From contig JAOUFX010000045.1 of assembly GCA_029857975.1 (NCBI GenBank), forward strand, positions 1-10,593: 10,593 bases of DNA. The letters are read 5' to 3'. Each line of letters begins with the position of its first letter. The first letter of the stretch is position 1. This DNA is from Deltaproteobacteria bacterium. GTDB taxonomy: Bacteria > Desulfobacterota > SM23-61. Under the pieces are notes generated by a model that saw nothing but the letters and a program-made list of their open reading frames with translations, was not told the DNA's origin and did not search any database. Both the position numbers and the translations under genes were made by a program. Positions 1-5,449 of this stretch are shown one piece after another.

Positions 1-363
1 TCTGCTGGCCAGAGAGTCAGGCCCGGTCGCTTTGACGATATCGGTAAACACGCCGATCGATGCGCTGCCGGATAAGGGCTTGATGATGGCAATGGAAAAC
101 ACTTCGAGCGGGATGTTGAGGTTTTTTAAAATGCCGTGGAACAACTCTTGGGTGAAAGCAAATGCCCCGGAGGCCTGAAAGGTTTTCACCGCGACAAAGA
201 TCGCCAGGAGATAAGGGAAGATTTTTATCACAACGGTTATCCCGTCTTTAGCTCCCGCTACGAAAGAATCATACACCCTTACCTTCTTGCCCCATCCGTA
301 GACAACCACCAGCAGGATGAAAAGGGGAATGATGAGTTGGGAGATGAGTTGCATCGTTTTCAT
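1..363 (-). CDS. spmB: Spore maturation protein B family membrane protein (SpmB), 3' end cut by window edge
   Basis: I read the first 121 codons on the minus strand from an ATG at 363-361. The protein begins MKTMQLISQLIIPLFILLVV, a hydrophobic membrane segment. It continues with KVRVYDSFVAGAKDG, then another hydrophobic stretch (ITVVIKIFPYLLAIFVAV), and later IIKPLSGSASIGVFTDI. This pattern is that of SpmB, an inner-membrane protein with a nucleoside-recognition/Gate domain. In Bacillus, SpmA and SpmB act in spore core dehydration, but the pair is also common in bacteria that do not sporulate, where its job is unclear. The family is about 170-180 residues, so roughly a third is missing beyond position 1. 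The start overlaps the spmA stop (ATGA, 363-360), which implies translational coupling. Family confidence is high; the physiological role here is unknown. Confidence 0.88.
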   Translation of the reverse strand, partial: MKTMQLISQLIIPLFILLVVVYGWGKKVRVYDSFVAGAKDGITVVIKIFPYLLAIFVAVKTFQASGAFAFTQELFHGILKNLNIPLEVFSIAIIKPLSGSASIGVFTDIVKATGPDSLASR

Positions 364-935
364 TTAAAAATCTTCCTGCATACCAAAAGGGTTGCCACGG
401 CGAAAACAGCCGAGAGAATCGTTGCCAGAAGAGTCGGCAAAACGACTGCCGCCGGATTGGAGGACCCGAAATCGGAAAGAAGACCGATAACGGTAAAGGG
501 GATCAATTGAATGCTGGCGGTATTAATGACTATGAACAGCATCATCTCAAAGGTAATCGTTTCCGAATCCTTATTTAAGGACTGCAGGTCCTGCATCGCC
601 TTAATCCCGAGCGGGGTTGCGGCATTGCCCAGCCCGAAAAGATTGGCCAGGAAATTAAGCGTTATGGATGTAACGGCCGGATGGCCCGGCGGGACATTTT
701 TAAATAGGCGGGAAACCAATATTCTAAACAGGCCGGAAAGGCGGTGAATCAATCCTGAATCTTCAATGATTTTTGTTATCCCGAGCCAGAGGGCAACGAT
801 GCCGAGGAGGAATAAGGACACCTCCACCGCGGATTTCGTAGCCTCAAACAAGGCTTTCGTAAATTCGTCCAGCCGGCTGTTGACAACGGAGAAAAGGATG
901 CTGATACCGATTAACAAAAACCAGATCGTATTCAT
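360..935 (-). CDS. spmA: Spore maturation protein A family membrane protein (SpmA)
   Basis: This is a 191-residue membrane protein starting MNTIWFLLIGISILFSVVNS. It carries the SpmA/nucleoside-recognition signature FGLGNAATPLGIKAM (about residues 100-114), hydrophobic segments near 3-18, 38-53, 132-152 and 162-186, and the family-like stretch NPAAVVLPTLLATI. I chose the ATG at 935-933 because it overlaps the upstream stop codon as ATGA (935-932) and matches the usual family N terminus. The reading frame is open for another 31 codons upstream, but that part overlaps the LD-carboxypeptidase gene and does not look like SpmA. No Shine-Dalgarno sequence is visible, so coupling to the upstream gene is the likely route of initiation. 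It is followed directly by spmB, as in Bacillus. Whether this organism sporulates cannot be judged here. Confidence 0.9.
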   Translation of the reverse strand: MNTIWFLLIGISILFSVVNSRLDEFTKALFEATKSAVEVSLFLLGIVALWLGITKIIEDSGLIHRLSGLFRILVSRLFKNVPPGHPAVTSITLNFLANLFGLGNAATPLGIKAMQDLQSLNKDSETITFEMMLFIVINTASIQLIPFTVIGLLSDFGSSNPAAVVLPTLLATILSAVFAVATLLVCRKIFK

Positions 936-1786
936 AGGAGGGTAAGCGATTTCTGAAAAGTATTGAGCTCCACCGTCGCCCCGACCGGCAGGGTAAGCTT
1001 TTTCTTGCCATGCCCGATATAGGGACAATATACCACAGGGAAACTCATTTTCACCTGTTCCCTTAAAATTTTAAAGATATCCTTATCCGGGATGCCCCGG
1101 AAGTCACCCAGGACAAGCCCTTTTATTTTGCTCAACTTCCCGGCTAAGATCCATTGCGTGAGAGAGCGGTCGACTGCATGTTTCTTTTCATCCACATCCT
1201 CGAGAAATAAGATGCAATTATTCGTATCCATTTCCCATGCCGTTCCGATGAGGGCGGTCAGAGTTATGAGATTCCCGCCTTTCAGAGTCCCCCGGGCGAT
1301 TCCCCGCTTATGAACCTTTACCGTTGCGCCTTTAAAGAGGTTTTTTTCGGGGAAATCATGGATGGCGTTTAAAAACGATCTGATGGTAAAGCGGGTTGGA
1401 TTGGAAAAATTTAGCACCATGGGGGAATGAAGAGTAACCAAGCCGGTTCGCTCATATATGGCATTGAGCATGGCGCTCAGGTCGCTAAACCCGGCGAAGA
1501 ATTTTGGATTTTTTTTTATGAGATCGAAATCCAGATAGGGAAGGAGTTTCATGGAGCTGTATCCCCCCCGCTGCGCCAGGATGATCTCAACCTTCCGGTT
1601 TAAAAAGGCCGCGTGAATTTGTTTAACCTTGCGGCTGGTAGAGGGAATTTGGGTAACCCATCTGCGATTGACCACCTTAAATCCCAATTGCTCCAGTTTT
1701 TTTACGCCGTCAAAGAAATCTTTCTTTTTCTTAACCAGCCAGCTCGGCGTAATGATGTATACGGTCTTCAAAAAATCCCTCTTCAT
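932..1786 (-). CDS. LD-carboxypeptidase, peptidase family S66 (LdcA/MccF-like)
   Basis: This 284-residue protein has the layout of S66 serine peptidases. These cleave the L,D-peptide bond that releases the terminal D-Ala from tetrapeptide stems during murein recycling; MccF relatives cleave microcin C-type compounds. The nucleophile is Ser101 in GFSDLSAM, the catalytic Glu is Glu196 in FLEDVDE, and the His is His259 in YIGHGKKKLTLPVGA. The family motif AQRGGYSSMKLLPYLD precedes the nucleophile. The N terminus is short: the usual lead-in of the KPGDTIGIVAPS type is reduced to FLKTVYIITPS. I see no signal peptide, so a cytoplasmic location is likely. It is the first gene of an operon with spmA and spmB, with an ATGA overlap to spmA. 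A candidate promoter lies about 120 bases upstream. Substrate specificity cannot be read from the sequence. Confidence 0.9.
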   Translation of the reverse strand: MKRDFLKTVYIITPSWLVKKKKDFFDGVKKLEQLGFKVVNRRWVTQIPSTSRKVKQIHAAFLNRKVEIILAQRGGYSSMKLLPYLDFDLIKKNPKFFAGFSDLSAMLNAIYERTGLVTLHSPMVLNFSNPTRFTIRSFLNAIHDFPEKNLFKGATVKVHKRGIARGTLKGGNLITLTALIGTAWEMDTNNCILFLEDVDEKKHAVDRSLTQWILAGKLSKIKGLVLGDFRGIPDKDIFKILREQVKMSFPVVYCPYIGHGKKKLTLPVGATVELNTFQKSLTLL

Positions 1787-1907
1787 CGCTCAAAATAAAG
1801 CTATAGAAACGTTCGATCTATCCGTGTTCCATTCCCGGAATCTACAATTTTATATATCTTGGGTGGGGTTCTGGTTGATCGATCCAGCCTCGCCACAACC
1901 TGCGGGA

Positions 1908-1936
1908 AAAATAGCAGAAGTCTATTCCGACGTCAA
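1908..1936 (-). promoter_or_regulatory. Candidate sigma70-type promoter for the LD-carboxypeptidase-spmAB operon
   Basis: On the minus strand, TTGACG (1936-1931) and TATTTT (1913-1908) are separated by exactly 17 bases. The -35 box matches consensus at 5 of 6 positions and the -10 box at 4 of 6. It lies in a gene-free stretch and would give a leader of roughly 110-115 bases before the ATG at 1786. No operator or riboswitch fold was recognised in that leader. Confidence 0.45.
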
Positions 1937-1937
1937 T

Positions 1938-2158
1938 TTATAATTTTGATGCCCTCATAGAAAGCCTCTTGTTTAGGACGTCGGGCCGGAGTAACCATTC
2001 AATATTGAAAAAGAACAGTCGTAAATTGGGATATATCAGTTTGAAAATCAATGGGTTGGCTTGGTCCGACCCGGGAAGCCGGCCCCAGATGAATACCACT
2101 CTGGATACGAATATATTATTGGAGTCCCGAGAGCGCCTACAGCAAGGGGGTTGACGGT
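1938..2158 (-). pseudogene. Possible decayed N-terminal fragment of a PIN-domain (COG1569-type) toxin gene
   Basis: Minus-strand translation of this otherwise gene-free stretch contains DSNNIFVSRVVFIWGRLPG followed, about 15 residues later, by LRLFFFNIEWLLRPDVLNK. This resembles the start of COG1569 PIN proteins, which typically read like VVLDTNIFVSALLFGG.PG and later .RLFIS.EILEE..DVL. The first conserved Asp is followed by Ser-Asn-Asn rather than Thr-Asn, no proper start codon or upstream beta strand is visible, and the frame stops at 1938. The similarity is short and judged by eye. The opposite strand also contains a fortuitous-looking TTLDTNILLES, but it ends within nine residues. I favour the minus strand because the match is longer and a PIN C-terminal remnant lies just upstream in the same orientation. 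Confidence 0.35.
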
Positions 2159-2193
2159 CTCCGAAACTCGCCAAGCACAAGGGGAGAAAAATT

Positions 2194-2415
2194 TTAATCA
2201 GCGAAAAGAAGTTCAAAATCCCTGGGAGCGATGATCTTTATTCCCTTAAAGTTTTTCAATTCCAAAAGGTCAGCGTCTCCCGTGACCAGATAGTCGACCC
2301 CTGCCGCCAGCACGCCATTTAATATGGCATCATCATTCGGATCACGGCACACGCCTGTTACCCCCGCCGTTGGAGGCGCGACGGTTTGCACGGCTTCGGA
2401 TACAAGTTTTAAGGC
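2194..2415 (-). pseudogene. C-terminal remnant of a PIN-domain protein (COG1569-like), N-terminal half missing
   Basis: The minus-strand frame ending at 2194 contains CRDPNDDAILNGVLAAGVDY followed by LVTGDADLLELKNFKGIKII and then APRDF. This is the classic C-terminal half of COG1569-type PIN proteins, the ribonuclease toxins of VapC-like toxin-antitoxin pairs, with the DPNDD and TGDADLL acidic motifs intact. The first half, which should carry the DTN motif and another catalytic acid, is absent. Reading upstream, the frame runs into the coding sequence of the cysteine-rich protein at 2409-2615, and the frame's start codon (TTG at 2469) lies inside that gene. Recognisable PIN sequence begins near position 2415, so I mark the remnant from there. 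A complete, active toxin is unlikely, and no antitoxin gene is visible next to it. Confidence 0.7.
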
Positions 2416-2615
2416 CCGCCTCCTTGACAATAAAAGGGCTTTCCGCATTGGGGACATTTCTTGAAGCAAGCGGAGCAGATGATGTGCAATTTATCATCGC
2501 AGATAGAATACCCGCCCCGAGGGTAGAAGCAGGATTCGCAGGGTAGGGGGTCCAATTTTCTGAACAGGGGGTTATACGTGAGGGGGAACGGCCTGGAAGG
2601 AAAGGGACTTTTCAA
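2409..2615 (-). CDS. Small cysteine-rich putative zinc-binding protein with RING-like cysteine spacing
   Basis: This is a 68-residue reading frame with eight cysteines (26, 29, 39, 47, 50, 54, 57, 63) and one histidine (44). The core runs CESCFYPRGGYSICD, then KLHIICSACFKKCPQCGKPF. The order Cx2C-x9-Cx4Hx2Cx2C-x3-Cx2C is close to a C3HC4 RING-type cross-brace, differing by about one residue at two places. It could equally be two zinc ribbons. The N-terminal 25 residues are proline-rich and not recognised. The start is uncertain: TTG at 2615-2613 is the first usual start codon after the upstream stop, and an AGGAG lies some 25 bases earlier. The gene is divergent from the Mut7-C gene at 2676, with about 60 bases between them. 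Its 3' end abuts the PIN remnant. I do not recognise a named family. The dense, well-spaced cysteines argue that it is a real gene. Confidence 0.55.
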   Translation of the reverse strand: MKSPFPSRPFPLTYNPLFRKLDPLPCESCFYPRGGYSICDDKLHIICSACFKKCPQCGKPFYCQGGGP

Positions 2616-2675
2616 CGCCAGGATGAGGCCAGCGGATGTTTTGACTCCTGCCCCAATAAAGGATAAAATTTAATA

Positions 2676-3131
2676 ATGAAATTCATCGCTGACCGGACCT
2701 TGGGAAAGTTGGCCCGCAAGCTCCGGGTGTTGGGGTTTGACGCCGTATACTGGGGAGGGGGAAATCTGGAAGGAGCATGCCAGGCTGCCCTCATGGAAGG
2801 CAGGGTACTATTGACCCGGAGTCGGAAAATTCGGGAAAAACCCGGTGATCTTCGAGTTTTGGTGATCGAGGCTAACGATCCGCGGGAGCAGATTCGGGAG
2901 ACACTCTCCAAACTCCATTTGCAACCGGCGGCAGAGAAATTTTTTTCCCGCTGCCTGATGTGCAATCAGGATCTGCTATCCATTTCCAAAGAAGAAGCTG
3001 AAGGAAAAGTGCCGGATTTCATCTATAGATCGTATGATTCCTTTCATGTCTGCCCGCGTTGTCATCGGCTTTACTGGCCGGGGACTCATTTGCAGCGGAT
3101 GAAAAAAGAAATCGAAGGAACAATTCCATGA
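2676..3131 (+). CDS. Mut7-C RNase domain protein (COG1656/DUF82) with C-terminal zinc ribbon
   Basis: This 151-residue protein starts MKFIADRTLGKLARKLRVLG, the typical opening of the Mut7-C family, a PIN-like fold predicted to be a nuclease. Asp6 is in the expected place for a metal ligand. The second signature, usually LLTRD, reads LLTRSRK here (residues 45-51), with Ser49 in place of the conserved Asp. The acidic DDD(E) stretch that often follows the first 25 residues is replaced by WGGGNLEGA. The C terminus holds a zinc ribbon: Cys93/Cys96 (CLMC) and Cys126/Cys129 (CPRC, followed by HRLYWPGTH), as usual in the family. The start is the ATG at 2676 with AAAGGA about 12 bases upstream. The last codon and stop lie at the edge of a MITE-like insertion, which appears to have replaced the original end of the protein. 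Nuclease activity is doubtful given the missing Asp. Confidence 0.85.
   Translation: MKFIADRTLGKLARKLRVLGFDAVYWGGGNLEGACQAALMEGRVLLTRSRKIREKPGDLRVLVIEANDPREQIRETLSKLHLQPAAEKFFSRCLMCNQDLLSISKEEAEGKVPDFIYRSYDSFHVCPRCHRLYWPGTHLQRMKKEIEGTIP
3115..3127. repeat. Left copy of 13-bp direct repeat flanking the MITE-like insertion
   Basis: AAGGAACAATTCC is identical to 3408-3420. This copy lies in the final codons of the Mut7-C gene. The pair brackets a 280-base segment with terminal inverted repeats, as expected for a target-site duplication, though 13 bases is long for most DNA transposons. Confidence 0.75.
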
Positions 3132-3184
3132 TTCAGACAGTAGACCATAGACTTCAGAAATTAGACATTGTCCATCCGGAAACC

Positions 3185-3207
3185 CCCTCTCCACTTGGGG
3201 GAGAGGG
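3185..3207. repeat. GC-rich hairpin within the insertion, left
   Basis: CCCTCTCC (3185-3192) pairs with GGAGAGGG (3200-3207) around a 7-base loop. It is followed by TTGGGGTGAGGGG. No T-tract follows on either strand, so a standard intrinsic terminator is not supported. Confidence 0.6.
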
Positions 3208-3270
3208 TTGGGGTGAGGGGAATTAAAAAGGAAGCTTTAGAAATTTTAAACCCTTATCACCCCCACCCTT

Positions 3271-3294
3271 CCCTCCCCCATCGAAGGGGGAGGG
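3271..3294. repeat. GC-rich hairpin within the insertion, right (inverted relative to the left one)
   Basis: CCCTCCCCC (3271-3279) pairs perfectly with GGGGGAGGG (3286-3294) around the loop ATCGAA. The preceding TCACCCCCACCCT mirrors the GGGTTGGGGTGA beside the left hairpin, so the two modules are inverted copies and could also pair with each other. There is no T-tract. Confidence 0.6.
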
Positions 3295-3407
3295 GAACAG
3301 GTTAATGCGTTTGTATTAGAGTAAAAAGGAGGAGAACGCTGCAAAGGTTAATTTGCTGTTTAAAAGTCTGGTGTCTAAAGTCTGAAGTCCAGTGTCTGAA
3401 TTGCGGC

Positions 3408-3420
3408 AAGGAACAATTCC
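3408..3420. repeat. Right copy of 13-bp direct repeat flanking the MITE-like insertion
   Basis: Identical to 3115-3127. Read in the Mut7-C frame, this copy continues CCC AAC GAT TGA (stop at 3427-3429). It would therefore restore a two-residue-longer C terminus (...EGTIPND) if the insertion were removed. Confidence 0.75.
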
Positions 3421-3426
3421 CAACGA

Positions 3427-3455
3427 TTGACGGGAGCGGATTGATTGTTTAAAAT
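3427..3455 (+). promoter_or_regulatory. Strong sigma70-type promoter for the coiled-coil protein gene
   Basis: TTGACG (3427-3432) and TAAAAT (3450-3455) are separated by exactly 17 bases, each 5 of 6 to consensus. Transcription would start near 3461-3463, just ahead of the ribosome binding site AAGGAGG (3465-3471), giving a very short leader of about 18 bases. The -35 box lies only seven bases downstream of the right direct repeat of the insertion. Confidence 0.6.
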
Positions 3456-3479
3456 AAAAAAGGGAAGGAGGTAAATCCT

Positions 3480-3860
3480 ATGGCACTATGGGATATGGTC
3501 AGAAAAGGAGCAGAGGAAGGTTTGGAAGCGTTGAAGGGAGGCGTGGCCGTTTTCATGACTGAGGCCGGGAGAAAGAGTAAAATCATTAAGAAAAAAGTGG
3601 AACTGTCATCGGTTCAGAATAATGTGCGTAAGACTTTCATTCGCTTGGGGAGCGCGGTATACGACATCCACACGCGAGGTGAACAAGAGGTCTTTGGCCG
3701 TGAAGACGTAAAGTTGTTAATCGATCAGGTTGACAGCTATAAGACAAGAGTACGAGAAATCGAGTTGGAGATCGAAGCCATTAAGAAAGAAGAGGGGCCC
3801 AAAACTCCCGAAGAAATTTCCGGGAAGGAATCCACGCCGCCTATCAATCCGCCGACTTGA
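3480..3860 (+). CDS. Small predicted coiled-coil protein of unknown function
   Basis: This 126-residue protein starts at an ATG eight bases after a near-perfect Shine-Dalgarno (AAGGAGG, 3465-3471). The first 35 residues (MALWDMVRKGAEEGLEALKG...) form an amphipathic helix with a short apolar patch GVAVF at 21-25. Two charged helices follow (about 34-64 and 74-105), the second with heptad-like spacing (IDQVDSYKTRVREIELEIEA). The tail is a disordered Pro/Glu-rich stretch. There is no signal peptide or cysteine. I recognise no named domain; small helical proteins of this shape occur as hypothetical proteins, so the function is unknown. Its 3' end overlaps the 3' end of mogA on the other strand by 17 bases. 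Its own promoter suggests steady or strong expression. Confidence 0.75.
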   Translation: MALWDMVRKGAEEGLEALKGGVAVFMTEAGRKSKIIKKKVELSSVQNNVRKTFIRLGSAVYDIHTRGEQEVFGREDVKLLIDQVDSYKTRVREIELEIEAIKKEEGPKTPEEISGKESTPPINPPT

Positions 3861-4386
3861 GGGGTTTCCGAGCTTTCTCGCAAGAGGGAGCAACTTTCTG
3901 GGCTGCGCAATCGGAGGGATCCCCCTGAACTTTTTCCAGGGCATGTTTTAAGACGGGGAGGAGGACGGTAAGATTTTCCTTTACGGCGCCGGGGCTTCCC
4001 GGAAGATTGATGATTAGAGACCGACCACGAATTCCGGAGGTAGCCCTGGAGAGCATGGCCAGAGGAGTGATTTTCATCCCTTCAACCCGCATGGCCTCGG
4101 CAATTCCGGGGACTTCTTTATGCAGGACTTTGCGGGTGGCCTCGGGAGTTACATCCCTGGGGCTTAACCCGGTCCCCCCCGTCGTAAGAAGTAAGTCCAC
4201 CTTTTTTCGGTCCACGTATTCCACCAATTTTTGAGCAATCATCTCTTCTTCGTCCGGAATGACTTCGTAGGCGTCCACTCTGGCCGGGAGTTCGGAGAGG
4301 ATCCGGCGAATTTCCGGGCCACTCAGGTCTTCCCTTTCCCCCCGGGACCCTTTATCACTGATGGTCAGAATCCCCACTGAGAACAT
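3844..4386 (-). CDS. mogA: Molybdopterin adenylyltransferase (MogA/MoaB family)
   Basis: This 180-residue MoCF-domain protein belongs to the family that adenylylates molybdopterin before molybdenum insertion in cofactor biosynthesis, acting in the cytoplasm. Signatures are VGILTISDKGSRGEREDLSG (4-23), LLLTTGGTGLSPRDVTPEAT (65-84), the acceptor loop SRATSGIRG (113-121) and LPGSPGAVKE (128-137). I chose the ATG at 4386 because GGGAG (4400-4396) lies nine bases upstream and the protein then begins MFSVGILTIS as the family does. The ATG at 4395 and the longer frame to 4434 lack a well-spaced site. The start lies inside the upstream MOSC gene (about 32 bases overlap), so the two are cotranscribed and probably coupled. 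The C-terminal 25 residues (after GDPSDC) are extra and poorly conserved. MoaB and MogA are hard to tell apart by eye. Confidence 0.88.
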   Translation of the reverse strand: MFSVGILTISDKGSRGEREDLSGPEIRRILSELPARVDAYEVIPDEEEMIAQKLVEYVDRKKVDLLLTTGGTGLSPRDVTPEATRKVLHKEVPGIAEAMRVEGMKITPLAMLSRATSGIRGRSLIINLPGSPGAVKENLTVLLPVLKHALEKVQGDPSDCAAQKVAPSCEKARKPLKSAD

Positions 4387-4816
4387 GGATCTCATCTCCC
4401 ACTTTAATTTCGCCCCCGGCCAGAACCTTGGCAAAAATTCCCTCTTTGGGCATCACGCAGTCACCGGCTTGGTAATAGATGGCGCAGCGGGTGTGGCAAA
4501 TTTTGCCGATCTGGGTTACTTCTAAGAGGGAGCTTGGGCCGATTTTGAATCTCGTTCCTATGGGAAGTTTTAGCAAGTCTAAACCTTGCGTGGTAATATT
4601 TTCGGCGAAATCCCCGGGCCCCACTTTCAACCCCAACTGAACCATTTTGTCTATGGATTCCATGGCCAGCAGGCTGACCTGGCGGTGCCAATCCCCGGCG
4701 TGGGCATCGTCTTTCAATCCCAAGGCGGGGACCAGGCAGGATTGTCCCACGTTGGATTTCCGAGTTCCCTTTTCCTTACTGATGTTGACGGCCAAAACTC
4801 TTCCCCGGCGATTCAT
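4355..4816 (-). CDS. MOSC domain protein (molybdenum cofactor-related)
   Basis: This 153-residue stand-alone MOSC domain has the motifs DDAHAGDWHRQVSLLAMES (36-54), GPGDFAENITTQGLDLLKLP (67-86), TQIGKICHTRCAIY (101-114) and GDCVMPKEGIFAKVL (118-132). Cys107, Cys111 and Cys120 are candidate sulfur carriers; MOSC domains take part in sulfur transfer or cofactor handling in Moco enzymes such as the C-terminal part of Moco sulfurase. The start is ATG at 4816-4814, preceded by GGGGAG with about seven bases spacing; a TTG one codon earlier is less likely. The start overlaps the stop of the helical-repeat gene by one base (TGATG), and the 3' end overlaps mogA. Pairing with MogA supports a role in Moco maturation, but the exact reaction is not known. 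Confidence 0.88.
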   Translation of the reverse strand: MNRRGRVLAVNISKEKGTRKSNVGQSCLVPALGLKDDAHAGDWHRQVSLLAMESIDKMVQLGLKVGPGDFAENITTQGLDLLKLPIGTRFKIGPSSLLEVTQIGKICHTRCAIYYQAGDCVMPKEGIFAKVLAGGEIKVGDEIHVLSGDSDHQ

Positions 4817-5397
4817 CAAGAAACTCCCCTTTTGGCTTGGATTTGGAAGGCAGCCCGGTTTAAGACGGAGGATATATTCTTATTCCGCCGGACAGCCTTG
4901 AGATCGTTATCATGGATATGTTCCAGGAGGCGAATGGCGATGGGCAGCGGAGTCTTGGGATTGTTGACCAGGGCCAGCTTGACGGGGTAGTTTTTTATCC
5001 ATTTTTTGTTAAGGGCAATGTATTTATAAACTTCATTCGGCAGATTTCTATGCTGGGCGAGCGTTAAGATATCATTGTCGGTCAGCCTTGGGCTGCGCAT
5101 GACCGCCATGGGAATGACTTTATTCCGGTCGAGAATGAGGATGTTTCTTGCTTCCCGGTTGCCGAGCATAGCCAGGCGGATTTTTTCCGGGACACTCATC
5201 TTGAGGATTTTTTGGTAGAGGTTCTGGCGTTGTTCCTCATTCAAATTTTCCTGGAAGTCGTAGATCAGATCCGGAGAAAATTGGGCGGCCTCCTCCTCTT
5301 TGACGACAATCTTGTCCAACAGGCCTTCTTCTTCCGGCGAAAGAGGTTGGTCTTGATCCTTAGGGTCTAAAATAGGTTCTTCGGGCATATTTACCAT
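4816..5397 (-). CDS. Uncharacterised protein with HEAT/LRV-like helical repeats
   Basis: This protein is about 193 residues from the ATG at 5397. The first 40 residues are acidic and probably disordered (MVNMPEEPILDPKDQDQ...). From residue about 68 on there are repeated helical units of roughly 22-36 residues built around short Asn/Pro motifs: IRLAMLGNREARNILIL, IPMAVMRSPRLTDNDILTLA, KLALVNNPKTPLPIAIRLL, then DLKAVRRNKNI. These resemble leucine-rich-variant or HEAT repeats, which usually form protein-binding surfaces. I have the impression that similar proteins are common in deltaproteobacterial genomes as hypothetical proteins. The start is uncertain: the frame is open to 5472, other ATGs lie at 5436 and 5388, and none has a clear ribosome binding site. 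It lies 52 bases after the EF-G-like gene and is coupled to MOSC by TGATG. Function unknown. Confidence 0.75.
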   Translation of the reverse strand: MVNMPEEPILDPKDQDQPLSPEEEGLLDKIVVKEEEAAQFSPDLIYDFQENLNEEQRQNLYQKILKMSVPEKIRLAMLGNREARNILILDRNKVIPMAVMRSPRLTDNDILTLAQHRNLPNEVYKYIALNKKWIKNYPVKLALVNNPKTPLPIAIRLLEHIHDNDLKAVRRNKNISSVLNRAAFQIQAKRGVS

Positions 5398-5449
5398 AGA
5401 ATAGGAAAGCCGGGAGCCAGCCCGGGCAAGAGGCATAGAATTAATTCTG

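Larger units (their letters stand above)
3128..3407. mobile_element. MITE-like non-coding insertion with terminal inverted repeats
   Basis: This 280-base stretch has no credible gene. It is bounded by perfect 9-base inverted repeats, ATTCAGACA at 3131-3139 and TGTCTGAAT at 3393-3401, set in longer imperfect arms made of repeated AGAC/GTCT units (about 3131-3172 and 3363-3401). Outside lie identical 13-base direct repeats. Inside are two GC-rich hairpins (3185-3207 and 3271-3294), themselves related as an inverted pair. The CCCTCTCC...GGGTTGGGGTGAGGGG motif is one I know as a common dispersed intergenic repeat in environmental bacterial genomes. No transposase is present, so any mobility would have to be supplied in trans. 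It separates the Mut7-C gene from the promoter of the following gene. Confidence 0.7.

Noticed and set aside
136..510. Plus-strand open frame of 124 codons
   Set aside because: It is antisense to spmB and spmA, which match their families along their visible lengths.
936..1028. N-terminal extension of SpmA by 31 residues
   Set aside because: It overlaps the end of the LD-carboxypeptidase gene, and the extension MSLYRAWQEKAY... does not resemble SpmA; the ATGA overlap gives a better start.
2091..2154. Plus-strand MNTTLDTNILLES, resembling a VapC/PIN start
   Set aside because: The frame ends nine residues later, no ribosome binding site precedes it, and the antisense strand gives a longer PIN-like match in the orientation of the neighbouring PIN remnant.
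3128..3407. CRISPR-like repetition from AGAC/GTCT and GGGG-rich repeats
   Set aside because: The repeats are inverted and irregular with no equal-length spacers, and no cas gene is present; an MITE-like element fits better.
5404..5425. Short hairpin CCGGG/CCCGG after the EF-G-like gene, as a terminator
   Set aside because: The stem is only five base pairs and lacks a T-tract; the downstream genes appear to belong to the same operon.
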